7,412 nucleotides of DNA from JBGTKH01 sp041744735 (GCA_041744735.1 JBGTKH010000264.1:1-7412); one strand, 5' to 3'; positions 1 through 5,658 are shown, counted from the stretch's first letter. Program-made: numbers and translations. The notes: generated from the sequence alone by a model not told the origin.

Positions 1-160
1 GGATGAGTTTCAGCGACTCTAGATCCGCAAGGTTGGGCTCCGATTTGGAATTCAGCTTTTGCAGTTGCCGTTCGTACCACTCCGCGGGCTCAATTCCAGA
101 ACGAGCTAGTTTTTGCTCCAGCTCCTTGCGGATTTGCACGAGTGTTTTGTCACCCATCAT
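1..160 (-). CDS. Hypothetical protein, N-terminal part, runs off left edge
   Basis: Fifty-three codons are visible before the window ends. The protein begins MMGDKTLVQIRKELEQKLAR and continues with a charged, helical-looking stretch containing WYERQL. I do not recognise a family. The alternating Lys/Glu/Leu pattern suggests an alpha-helical or coiled-coil N-terminus. The first ATG (160-158) overlaps the stop codon of the preceding 34-residue ORF as ATGA. A GGAG Shine-Dalgarno sequence lies at 169-172, 8 nt upstream, inside that ORF. The strong ribosome-binding site and the overlap make it likely to be a real, translationally coupled member of the small cassette to its right. A role in that toxin-antitoxin-like cassette is possible by position only. 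No function is assigned. Confidence 0.55.
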   Translation of the reverse strand, partial: MMGDKTLVQIRKELEQKLARSGIEPAEWYERQLQKLNSKSEPNLADLESLKLI

Positions 161-261
161 CGCCTTTTCTCCACGAGCCGCCGAAGATCGAATACGAAAT
201 CGCTCGCCTCGTCCACGGCCAACCGCTGAACGCCTGTCAGCGCGTCGTCCAACTTGATCAT
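157..261 (-). CDS. 34-residue ORF resembling the truncated N-terminus of a PIN-domain (VapC-like) toxin
   Basis: The ORF reads MIKLDDALTGVQRLAVD and then 17 further residues ending LVEKRR before a TGA. From memory, the first 17 residues resemble the start of PIN-domain toxins found next to antitoxins of the upstream type, in which the sequence would continue with a 'D-T-S-x-F-I-Y' strand and over 100 more residues. Here the first acidic residue of the PIN core (Asp17) is present, but the following sequence (EASDFVFDL) departs from the family and the remaining catalytic acids are absent. It cannot be an active PIN nuclease. The ORF starts in an ATGA overlap with the antitoxin-like gene and ends in an ATGA overlap with the next gene, so it still serves as a coupled translational bridge. 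It may be a decayed toxin after an internal deletion, or a short peptide of its own. The PIN resemblance rests on a short stretch. Confidence 0.5.
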   Translation of the reverse strand: MIKLDDALTGVQRLAVDEASDFVFDLRRLVEKRR

Positions 262-491
262 GGCCGCTGGTCCCACTCGCTGCGCAGTTCGTCCACGTAG
301 GCTGCCGCATCCACGCCTTGCCAGAGTTCCGCCCCTTTGCCGTGCAACTCCATAACGTTCCGTGGCGTCGTCGCGCCAGCCTGCTGCTGTCGGGTGATAC
401 TGTCTACGATTCTTCCCACGAGCTGCAATTGCTTTGCGTCAGATAGTGGTCGGACGTGTTGTTCGTAAACGTGAATTACGTCGTCTGTCAC
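258..491 (-). CDS. Putative VapB-like antitoxin (77 aa, GTG start)
   Basis: This small, charged protein ends in GKGAELWQGVDAAAYVDELR followed by SEWDQRP. That tail resembles a family of roughly 70-80-residue antitoxin-like proteins encoded just upstream of PIN-domain toxins in planctomycetes and cyanobacteria, where the C-terminal segment is expected to bind the toxin. The open frame extends to an ATG at 545-543, but the GTG at 491-489 is the better start. A perfect AGGAGG lies at 500-505, 8 nt upstream, whereas the ATG has no properly spaced ribosome-binding site. The GTG also gives the usual family length. The stop codon overlaps the ATG of the next ORF (ATGA), the arrangement typical of antitoxin-toxin pairs. 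The partner appears truncated, so this may be an orphan antitoxin. Family placement is from motif resemblance only. Confidence 0.6.
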   Translation of the reverse strand: MTDDVIHVYEQHVRPLSDAKQLQLVGRIVDSITRQQQAGATTPRNVMELHGKGAELWQGVDAAAYVDELRSEWDQRP

Positions 492-799
492 GCGGACTAC
501 CTCCTGAACATGACCTCGTTCGTCGGCACTACCCACCAAATTCATCCTACCGGCACCGAATCCTGCCCGCTATACTCGCGGGATGGAGCGATTGGATGTT
601 GGGGAATGGCGGGGGTTGTATCCGTTTGGGTCACGCGAGTTGTTGCTCGGCGGGCGGCGCTATCATTATGTGGATGAGGGGAGCGGGCGGCCGGTTGGCG
701 GTGGCGAAGCCCGCTCGTCAACGGCCAGTTACCGGGCCACGTGGTCCGCTCGCAGAACGGCGAAGTGTAACTTGTACGTTCCCACCACGGCGCTAGAGG
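492..799. other. Non-coding gap between the BMC gene and the antitoxin-like gene
   Basis: About 308 bp with no intact gene. It contains the hydrolase 5' remnant (583 to about 693) and the antitoxin's AGGAGG at 500-505. A plus-strand reading frame ends at a TAA at 768-770 and carries NGQLPGHVVRSQNGEV. That segment could be the tail of another lost gene, but I cannot place it. I see no hairpin-plus-T-tract terminator behind the BMC gene, no tRNA and no long repeat. Confidence 0.5.
583..693 (+). pseudogene. 5' remnant of an alpha/beta hydrolase (haloalkane dehalogenase-like) gene
   Basis: From the ATG at 583 the plus strand encodes MERLDVGEWRGLYPF, then GGRRYHYVDEGSGRP. The WRxLYPF...GxRYHYVDEG pattern is typical of the first two beta strands of haloalkane-dehalogenase-like alpha/beta hydrolases of about 290-300 residues. 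The next expected element, the oxyanion-loop motif (V-H-G-N-P-T-W), is missing in all three forward frames. The frame instead continues to 849 with low-complexity Gly/Arg/Ser-rich sequence unlike a hydrolase, running antisense into the BMC gene. The nucleophile elbow, cap domain and catalytic histidine are all absent, so no enzyme can be made. The homologous part ends near 690. A TATACT hexamer at 571-576 lies just upstream, but with no matching -35 element. I read this as a gene whose 3' portion was deleted. Confidence 0.55.
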
Positions 800-1444
800 T
801 TATGTTTTCGGCAGCAGCGCGAGGACGGCTTGGCTGGGGCGGGGGATGACGTGGGCGGCGATTAGTTTGCCGAGCGGGGCGACTTTTTCGCGGCCGGCTT
901 CGATGGCGGCTTTCACCGCGGCCACGTCGCCTTTGACGATCACGGTCACGTAGCCGCCGCCCAGCTTCTCTTTGCCGACCACTTCCACGTTGGCCGCTTT
1001 GCAGGCGCTATCGATGGCTTCGAATACGGCGGTGAAGCCTTGGGTTTCGATGAAGCCCAGTGCGGGCGACGGTGCTTCGGCCACGGTTGGCTCCTTGATT
1101 GGTTCGGTTTCTGCCGCCGCGGCCGTGGTCAGCACGGTCACGACGTCTTGTTGGATCAGCGGATTGTGTTCGCGCGCGCTTTCGATCGCCGGCCAGGCAC
1201 GCGGGTCGACGCGGTTGATCACGCTGGACACGGGGCGGCCGCCCATTTGCTCGGCCACCGCACGCCCGGCTTCGATCGACACAGCCACCGCCGCAACCGG
1301 GCCGACCAGTTTGATCACCACGCCCAGAAAATCGTTCAACTCCGCCTGTAGCACGCGGATGTCGGCCGTCTTCTCCATGACGTCCAACGCCACCATCGCC
1401 GGAGTCCAACCGGTCGTTTCCAAAATTCCCAACGCGGCGGTCAA
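800..1444 (-). CDS. Tandem bacterial-microcompartment (BMC) shell-domain protein
   Basis: Two BMC domains occur in one chain of about 214 residues, the length of a BMC-T (pseudohexamer-forming trimer) shell protein. Domain 1 (residues about 4-83) starts ALGILETTGW and is divergent: the usual K-x-x-GGG pore loop is replaced by NDFLGVVIKLVGP. An Ala/Glu/Pro-rich linker (about 106-127) follows. Domain 2 (about 128-212) is canonical, with ALGFIETQGF, GKEKLGGGYVTVIVKGDVAA, AAIEAG and the C-terminal HVIPRPSQAV. Such proteins tile protein shells around metabolic enzymes. No second shell protein, pentamer vertex protein or cargo enzyme lies within the window. The open frame reaches a TTG at 1549 with no ATG anywhere upstream of domain 1. 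I prefer the TTG at 1444-1442: it gives MTAALGILETTG, right where BMC proteins normally begin; a GGAG lies 11 nt upstream; and a candidate extended -10 promoter falls between the two TTGs. The family is secure; the start is less so. Confidence 0.85.
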   Translation of the reverse strand: MTAALGILETTGWTPAMVALDVMEKTADIRVLQAELNDFLGVVIKLVGPVAAVAVSIEAGRAVAEQMGGRPVSSVINRVDPRAWPAIESAREHNPLIQQDVVTVLTTAAAAETEPIKEPTVAEAPSPALGFIETQGFTAVFEAIDSACKAANVEVVGKEKLGGGYVTVIVKGDVAAVKAAIEAGREKVAPLGKLIAAHVIPRPSQAVLALLPKT

Positions 1445-1493
1445 GGTGACGGTTGCTCCAAAAATGACGACGGTGGAAAGGGACGGTTGAACA

Positions 1494-1502
1494 ATTGTAG
1501 CA
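1494..1502 (-). promoter_or_regulatory. Candidate extended -10 promoter for the BMC gene
   Basis: On the minus strand the sequence TGCTACAAT matches an extended -10 element (TGn followed by TACAAT, five of six matches to TATAAT). No good -35 hexamer is present, which an extended -10 can tolerate. Transcription would start near 1487, leaving a leader of about 43 nt before the proposed TTG start at 1444. This start site would exclude the upstream TTG at 1549. Inferred from sequence only. Confidence 0.35.
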
Positions 1503-1549
1503 TGGAGAAAGGCGAGTTGGCGGCACGCTGAATGAAACGGGCTTTGCAA

Positions 1550-1607
1550 ATGACGAATGACAAATGACTAATGACGAAAGAATGACGAAGCTCGAATGAC
1601 GAATGGC
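1550..1607. repeat. ATGACNA heptamer tandem repeat and dispersed ATGAC copies
   Basis: Four consecutive 7-nt units begin at 1550, 1557, 1564 and 1571 (ATGACGA, ATGACAA, ATGACTA, ATGACGA). Further ATGAC words follow at 1582 and 1596, and a degenerate ATGGC at 1603. The array fills part of the gap between the DUF1501 stop codon and the BMC promoter region. Short ATGAC/GTCAT-type intergenic arrays of this kind are, to my recollection, scattered through Pirellulales genomes. No function is known to me. Confidence 0.75.
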
Positions 1608-1635
1608 GTGAAACTGGGACGCCGGAAAGGCTCGG

Positions 1636-3081
1636 TTACGCGAGAATGTCTTTCACCACTTCGCCCGCCACGTCGGTCAATCGCCGCTGGATGCCGTTGT
1701 GGTAGTAGGTTAGCCGGTGGTGGTCGATGCCTAGTAGATGCAGCACGGTGGCGTGGAAGTCGTGCCAGTGGACGCGGTTTTCGACGGCCTTCAAACCGAA
1801 GTCGTCGGTGGCTCCGAAGGCGATGCCGTGCTTCAATCCGGCCCCGGCCAGCCACACCGAGAAACCGTATTGGTTGTGGTCGCGTCCCGCGCCCAGTTTG
1901 CCGGCGTCGGACTGAGTGAACGGCGTGCGGCCGAACTCGCTGGTGAAAAGCACGAGCGTGTCGTCCAACAATCCGCGCTGCCGCAAATCGCGCAGCAATC
2001 CGGCCACCGGCTTGTCGATCCGCCCAGCCTCCTGGCCGTGGTTCTGCCGCATGTCTTCGTGGCCGTCCCAATTGATGCGCGGCGAACCGAAGGCGCCGCC
2101 GGCAAACATCTGCACAAACCGCACGCCGCGTTCCAACAATCGCCGAGCCAGCAAACAGGTGCGGCCGAATTCTTCCGTGTCCTTGTGATCGATTCCATAC
2201 ATTGCGTGCGTGGCCGCGGTTTCACCGTCGAGAGCGGCGACTTCGGGAACCGCCAACTGCATCTTGGCGGCCAGTTCGTAACTGCGAATGCGAGCCGCCA
2301 GTTCGTCGTTCGTTCCGCGCGCCGCCAAGTGCCGCTGATTCAACTGGTTCAGCAACTCGCGGCTGGCGCGCTCTGTCTTGTCCGCGATCGGCGCGGCGGG
2401 GACCAGATCGTCGATCGGTGTGCCCTGGCTGCGGATCACGACGCCCTGATGCCGCGCCGGCAGGAAGCCGTTGGTCCAGTTAATCGACCCGCCAGCCGGC
2501 AGCCCGCGCGGATCGGGAATCACAACGTACGCCGGCAGTTCATCCGTCTCGGCCCCCAGCCCATACGACATCCACGAACCGATCACCGGAAATCCGTTCA
2601 GCCGAAACCCGGTGCTTTCCTGAAACGTGGCGGGCGTGTGATTCGACGTCTCGGCGAACATCGAGCGAATCACGGTCAGCTCGTCGGCCATTTCAGCCAA
2701 GTGCGGAAACAGTTCCGAAATCCACAGCCCGCTCTGCCCGCGCTGTTTGAACTCCCAATCGCTTTTGCGCAGCAACCCGACCTTGCCGAAAAACACATCC
2801 GGCCGTTCGTCGCCGACCAGCGGTTTTTCATGCTGTTTGCTCAGCTCCGGTTTGTAATCAAACGAATCAACTTGGCTGAGCCCGCCGGTTAGCACGACAT
2901 GAATCGCCCGCGTCGCCCGCGCCGGCAAATGAGGCGGCGGGTCGCTGGCCTCCCCCGGCACCGCAGCCGCGAGAAGCAGCCCATCATCGAGCATCAACGA
3001 GGCCAGAGCGGCACTGCCCAGGCCGTTGCCCACCCACGAGAGAAATTCGCGACGGTTAGTAAAAGGGCGATCATTAATCAT
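1636..3081 (-). CDS. DUF1501 family protein, Tat-exported
   Basis: A 481-residue member of DUF1501, a planctomycete-expanded family with an alkaline-phosphatase/sulfatase-like fold whose substrate is generally unknown. The N-terminus carries a twin-arginine signal, TNRREFLSWVG (Arg10-Arg11), followed by a hydrophobic stretch to about residue 40, so folded export by the Tat pathway is expected. The mature domain begins near residue 58 with HVVLTGGLSQVDSFDYKPEL. It shows NHTPATFQESTG (147-158), the GSWMSYGLG segment (168-176), NWDGHEDMRQNHGQ (337-350), TSEFGRTP (380-387), GRDHNQYGFSVWLAGAG (399-415) and HWHDFHATVLHLLGID (438-453), all in the usual family order. Length and ends are normal, so the gene looks intact. 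An AGGGAG at 3090-3095 sits 8 nt from the ATG. In planctomycetes DUF1501 genes often pair with a DUF1549/DUF1553 cytochrome-like gene. Here the upstream partners are instead a membrane protein and a DUF1080 protein. Confidence 0.93.
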   Translation of the reverse strand: MINDRPFTNRREFLSWVGNGLGSAALASLMLDDGLLLAAAVPGEASDPPPHLPARATRAIHVVLTGGLSQVDSFDYKPELSKQHEKPLVGDERPDVFFGKVGLLRKSDWEFKQRGQSGLWISELFPHLAEMADELTVIRSMFAETSNHTPATFQESTGFRLNGFPVIGSWMSYGLGAETDELPAYVVIPDPRGLPAGGSINWTNGFLPARHQGVVIRSQGTPIDDLVPAAPIADKTERASRELLNQLNQRHLAARGTNDELAARIRSYELAAKMQLAVPEVAALDGETAATHAMYGIDHKDTEEFGRTCLLARRLLERGVRFVQMFAGGAFGSPRINWDGHEDMRQNHGQEAGRIDKPVAGLLRDLRQRGLLDDTLVLFTSEFGRTPFTQSDAGKLGAGRDHNQYGFSVWLAGAGLKHGIAFGATDDFGLKAVENRVHWHDFHATVLHLLGIDHHRLTYYHNGIQRRLTDVAGEVVKDILA

Positions 3082-3203
3082 CTACGTGACTCCCTCGCGA
3101 CGCGATGACAAAGGGCGGCATTTTCACATTAGCCGACAGGGCCGACAATTCTGAAATAATCGTAAGCCGTACGGCTCGAAATGGCGAGGCGGTTGCCGCA
3201 CGA
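3082..3203. other. Short intergenic spacer with a 12-bp palindrome
   Basis: This 122-bp gap separates the membrane-protein gene from the DUF1501 gene. It contains the DUF1501 ribosome-binding site (AGGGAG, 3090-3095) and a perfect 12-bp palindrome, AGCCGTACGGCT, at 3165-3176, soon after the membrane protein's stop codon. There is no T-tract, so it is not a standard terminator. The palindrome could be a regulator site or part of a dispersed repeat. Confidence 0.4.
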
Positions 3204-3656
3204 TCAGAAAGTCCGCAGCACGGCGACGCATGCCGACAGCACGTAGGTCGCACCGAGTACGCACCACGCCAGAATCTCCAATCGAGTTTGTGAGGGATGG
3301 AACAGGACGTACACGATCGCCGAAAGGGACACGACTCCGGCGAGACCCGCAAATACCGCAAGCGGCATCCACGTTGCCCCCGCCAAGCCCATGCAGGCCA
3401 GCGTAATTACGGTCATCAGTTCCAACAGCGAGAAGTGGAACGGCTTTCGCGCGGCCAGCGCTCGGTCTTGATCGGCCAGTGGCAGCTTAGCAAGTTCGTT
3501 CAGCGCCGCGGCGATCTCGTCCTTCGACTTCCCTTCGGGCGGCAACAGGCAGAGGTCGTTCTTGTCGTCTTGCTCGGCACACTCGGCGACGAAGAAACTC
3601 GACACGTCCTCCGTGGGCAAAGGCGGTTCTTCGTCGCGATATTTGCTGCGCGCCAT
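3204..3656 (-). CDS. Small three-helix membrane protein of unknown function
   Basis: A 150-residue protein with an acidic, hydrophilic N-terminal half (SKYRDEEPPLPTED, then a helical charged region with DEIAAALNELAKLPLADQDR). Three predicted membrane helices follow at about residues 75-93, 96-118 and 125-147. The segment FHFSLLELMTVITLACMGLA at the first helix resembles the 'F-S-L-L/R-x-L-M/L-x-x-x-T' entry of many small planctomycete membrane proteins. I do not recognise a named family. The open frame extends upstream to a TTG at 3683, but that overlaps the DUF1080 gene. The ATG at 3656-3654, starting 10 nt after the DUF1080 stop codon, is the natural start, although its ribosome-binding site is weak, suggesting coupled translation. 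It shares a transcript with the DUF1080 gene and probably the DUF1501 gene. A role in anchoring or exporting its neighbours' products would be speculation. Confidence 0.75.
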   Translation of the reverse strand: MARSKYRDEEPPLPTEDVSSFFVAECAEQDDKNDLCLLPPEGKSKDEIAAALNELAKLPLADQDRALAARKPFHFSLLELMTVITLACMGLAGATWMPLAVFAGLAGVVSLSAIVYVLFHPSQTRLEILAWCVLGATYVLSACVAVLRTF

Positions 3657-3666
3657 GGGAGTGCCA

Positions 3667-4662
3667 TCATTTGGTTTCCACAACCCAGATGTTCCGATAT
3701 CGCATCGGGTTGCCGTGGTTTTGCAGGTAGATGGGGCCGGGCTCGGGGCCGGGCTTCGATGGAGCCGCGGTGGTCGAACGTTCGCCGGGCAATTCGACGT
3801 CGTCGTGCACCTTGACGCCGTTGTGAACGACCGTCACACGCGGGTTGGCGGTCAGCTTGCCACTGTCGTCGAACTTGGCCGCGGTATACTCGATGTCGTA
3901 GGTTTGCCACGCAAGCGGCGGCAGGCACATGTTCACGTCGGGGGCTTTCACCGAGTACAGTCCGCCGCACTCGTTGTCTTTGCCTTCCAGGCCGAACGAA
4001 TCGAGCATCTGCGTTTCGTAGCGGCCCTGAACGTAGATGCCGCTGTTGCCGCGCCCTTGGCCGCGATCTTCGGGCATGTACGGCAGACGGAACTCGATGT
4101 GCACCTTGTGGCTGCCGAAGCGTGGCTTGCTGGTCGTGCCTTCCAAGAGCAAACCGTCGGCGGTCACTCGGCCGCCTTCCCACTGGTCGGCGCTGCTTCC
4201 GTCGAACAACACGATCGCACCTGCCGGCGGCTTGGCGCCCAACGTCGGGCTCTTGCGCATCACGCGCTGGATTTGGCCGAGCGACTTACCTTCCTTGTCA
4301 ACGACCGTCATCACGCCGTCGTTGATCGTGCCGTCCGCGTACTTGCCGACGAACGTCACCACGCCGGCCTTCGCTTCAGCATCAACTCGTTCCGGCGGCT
4401 TTTCCTTGATCCACCCATCACCCGGCAGCCCGCCGCTGTAACCCACTGCCTGAAACTTGCCGCCCCCCAGCGCAATCACCTGCACGCCGATCTTCTTCGC
4501 CCCTTCGTCCGTTTGCAGTTCGCCGGCGTATTCGCCTTGAATGGCAAAGTCGGCGTCAACCTCGGCGGGATCAGAGTATGTAGGGCCTTTGGCTTGAGCC
4601 ATTGCAGCACTAAGAACAAGCGCCACGGCGATTGCAGAAAGGGTGCGTGCGAATGTCAACAT
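3667..4662 (-). CDS. Secreted DUF1080 (3-keto-disaccharide hydrolase-like) protein
   Basis: A 331-residue protein with a Sec signal peptide, MLTFARTLSAIAVALVLSAA with probable cleavage after MAQA (residue 24). An N-terminal module follows (about 30-135, rich in Gly and beta strand, containing DFAIQGEYAGEL and GGKFQAVGYSGGLPGDGW). The C-terminal DUF1080 domain (about 147-330) is a concanavalin-like jelly roll, with IVLFDGSSADQWEG (150-163), FGSHKVHIEFRLPY (182-195), GRGNSGIYVQGRYETQMLDS (203-222), NECGGLYSV (230-238), the WQTYDIEY strand (252-259) and GPIYLQNHGNPMRYRNIWV (309-327). Members of this Pfam family (PF06439) include enzymes cleaving 3-keto-glycosides, so extracytoplasmic sugar processing is plausible. 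The specific substrate cannot be told from sequence. An AAGGAG at 4670-4675 lies 7 nt from the ATG. It is the first gene of a likely operon with the membrane protein and DUF1501 genes. Confidence 0.92.
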   Translation of the reverse strand: MLTFARTLSAIAVALVLSAAMAQAKGPTYSDPAEVDADFAIQGEYAGELQTDEGAKKIGVQVIALGGGKFQAVGYSGGLPGDGWIKEKPPERVDAEAKAGVVTFVGKYADGTINDGVMTVVDKEGKSLGQIQRVMRKSPTLGAKPPAGAIVLFDGSSADQWEGGRVTADGLLLEGTTSKPRFGSHKVHIEFRLPYMPEDRGQGRGNSGIYVQGRYETQMLDSFGLEGKDNECGGLYSVKAPDVNMCLPPLAWQTYDIEYTAAKFDDSGKLTANPRVTVVHNGVKVHDDVELPGERSTTAAPSKPGPEPGPIYLQNHGNPMRYRNIWVVETK

Positions 4663-4732
4663 GTTCGGTCTCCTTGGGACGGTTGTCCGGGTGAGGTTTC
4701 AATGCGAGTGACGATTCCGGTTTTCGGCCTAC

Positions 4733-4761
4733 ATTCTGAATTGCAGGAGCCGGTTTGGCAA
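4733..4761 (-). promoter_or_regulatory. Candidate sigma70-type promoter for the DUF1080 operon
   Basis: On the minus strand TTGCCA (4761-4756; five of six matches to TTGACA) is followed after exactly 17 nt by CAGAAT (4738-4733; four of six matches to TATAAT). Transcription would begin near 4726, giving a leader of about 64 nt ahead of the DUF1080 start. It lies between the trpA-side inverted repeat and the gene, where a promoter is expected. Weak -10 element; inferred. Confidence 0.35.
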
Positions 4762-4772
4762 GCAACCCCGTA

Positions 4773-4843
4773 GCCGAAGTCGCCAGACTTTGGTGCAGCA
4801 TAGGCAGCACAAGCACGCGCGTCCAAAGTCTGGCGACTTCGGC
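4773..4843. repeat. Perfect 21-bp inverted repeat behind trpA (possible terminator or dispersed repeat)
   Basis: The left arm at 4773-4793 (beginning GCCGAAGTCGCCAGAC) is matched exactly by its reverse complement at 4823-4843, with a 29-nt loop between. Just outside the arms, GTAG (4770-4773) is mirrored by CTAC (4849-4852) with a small interruption, and that CTAC includes the trpA stop codon. In RNA it would form a long, stable stem immediately after trpA. There is no run of T residues after it, so it is not a classic intrinsic terminator. The arm sequence resembles palindromic elements I recall as repeated many times in Pirellulales genomes. It could end trpA transcription, protect its 3' end, or be a REP/MITE-like element. 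Confidence 0.8.
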
Positions 4844-4848
4844 AACGA

Positions 4849-5658
4849 CTACGACGGTGTTTCAAGTGCCCGCATCAGATTGGCCGCGTATTGTCCGACG
4901 TCAGAGAGGACTTCGCCGCGCGGCCGGTCGGCCGCCTCGGCAATGCGGCGGACGAAGGCGGAGCCGACGATCAGGCCGTCGGCGACCGGGGCCAGCAGTT
5001 TGACGTGATCGGGTTGGCTGATGCCGAAACCGATGCAGATCGGCAGGTCGGTCTGAGTGCGCAGCCAGCCGACGTTATCGATCAGTTCCGGCGGCAGTGC
5101 GGTGCGTTCGCCGGTGATGCCGGTGACCGAGACGTAATAGAGAAAGCCGGTGGAAGTTTCCGCGATACGGACGGCTCGCTCGCGCGGCGTCGTGGGTGTG
5201 ACGAGTTGGATCAAGCTGAAGTCTTCGCGGCGGCAGATTGCGGCCAGCGGCCCTGATTCTTCGACCAGCAAGTCAGGCACGATCGCGCCGGCGATTCCGG
5301 CTGCCTTCGCGTCGGCCACGTATTTTTCCAAGCCGTGCCGATAGACGATTGCGTAGCTGACCATCGTGACCAGCGGCATCGTTAGCTCGGGCGTCACGCC
5401 CCGAGCCATGTCCAAGATTTGCGACAGCTTCACGTGCTTAGCCAGAGCGCGAGTGTACGACGCCTGAATCACCGGTCCGTCGGCGATCGGGTCGCTGTAC
5501 GGAATGCCCAATTCGCACATGCTGCACCCACGCGCCGACAACTCGCGCAGCACCGCGGCGGTAAACGCCAAGTCCGGATCGCCCGCCGTGACAAACGGCA
5601 TGAAGGCCTTGCGGCCCTGGTCACGTAATTGCTGAAACAATTTGTCGATTGCTGACAC
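4849..5658 (-). CDS. trpA: Tryptophan synthase alpha subunit
   Basis: TrpA cleaves indole-3-glycerol phosphate to glyceraldehyde 3-phosphate and indole, which is channelled to TrpB. The 269-residue protein is full length (the E. coli protein has 268). With the GTG start chosen here, the catalytic residues fall at Glu49 (CELGIPYSDP) and Asp60 (IADGP), the same numbers as in E. coli. Further family motifs are KAFMPFVTAGDPD near the N-terminus, VPDLLVEES (127-135), YYVSVTGITG (ending at 183), GFGIS (210-214) and VGSAFV (231-236). The last two form the phosphate site. An ATG 12 nt upstream (5670) overlaps the previous gene's stop codon as ATGA. However, GAGG at 5665-5668 sits 6 nt before the GTG and the family normally starts near 'SxIDxLF', so the GTG is preferred. 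The gene lies downstream of trpB but is separated from it by an unrelated gene. Its last codon abuts an inverted repeat. Confidence 0.96.
   Translation of the reverse strand: MSAIDKLFQQLRDQGRKAFMPFVTAGDPDLAFTAAVLRELSARGCSMCELGIPYSDPIADGPVIQASYTRALAKHVKLSQILDMARGVTPELTMPLVTMVSYAIVYRHGLEKYVADAKAAGIAGAIVPDLLVEESGPLAAICRREDFSLIQLVTPTTPRERAVRIAETSTGFLYYVSVTGITGERTALPPELIDNVGWLRTQTDLPICIGFGISQPDHVKLLAPVADGLIVGSAFVRRIAEAADRPRGEVLSDVGQYAANLMRALETPS

Noticed and set aside
492..545. N-terminal extension of the antitoxin-like protein to the ATG at 545
   Set aside because: No properly spaced ribosome-binding site precedes the ATG, whereas the internal GTG at 491 has AGGAGG 8 nt upstream and gives the usual family length.
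571..583. TATACT as a promoter -10 for the hydrolase remnant
   Set aside because: No -35 hexamer at 16-18 nt spacing, no extended TGn, and the gene downstream is truncated.
972..1490. Open frames on both strands overlapping the BMC gene (about 172 codons each)
   Set aside because: Ser/Thr/Ala-rich or Arg-rich translations typical of shifted frames; the BMC frame carries two complete recognisable domains.
1738..2892. Long plus-strand open frame (384 codons) opposite the DUF1501 gene
   Set aside because: It lies wholly antisense to a gene with clear family motifs along its length. Its translation shows no recognisable motifs, as expected for the mirror frame of a GC-rich gene.
3562..4773. Long plus-strand open frame (403 codons) opposite the DUF1080 gene
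   Set aside because: It is antisense to a well-supported secreted protein and covers the membrane-protein start, the promoter region and part of the inverted repeat. No motif supports it.
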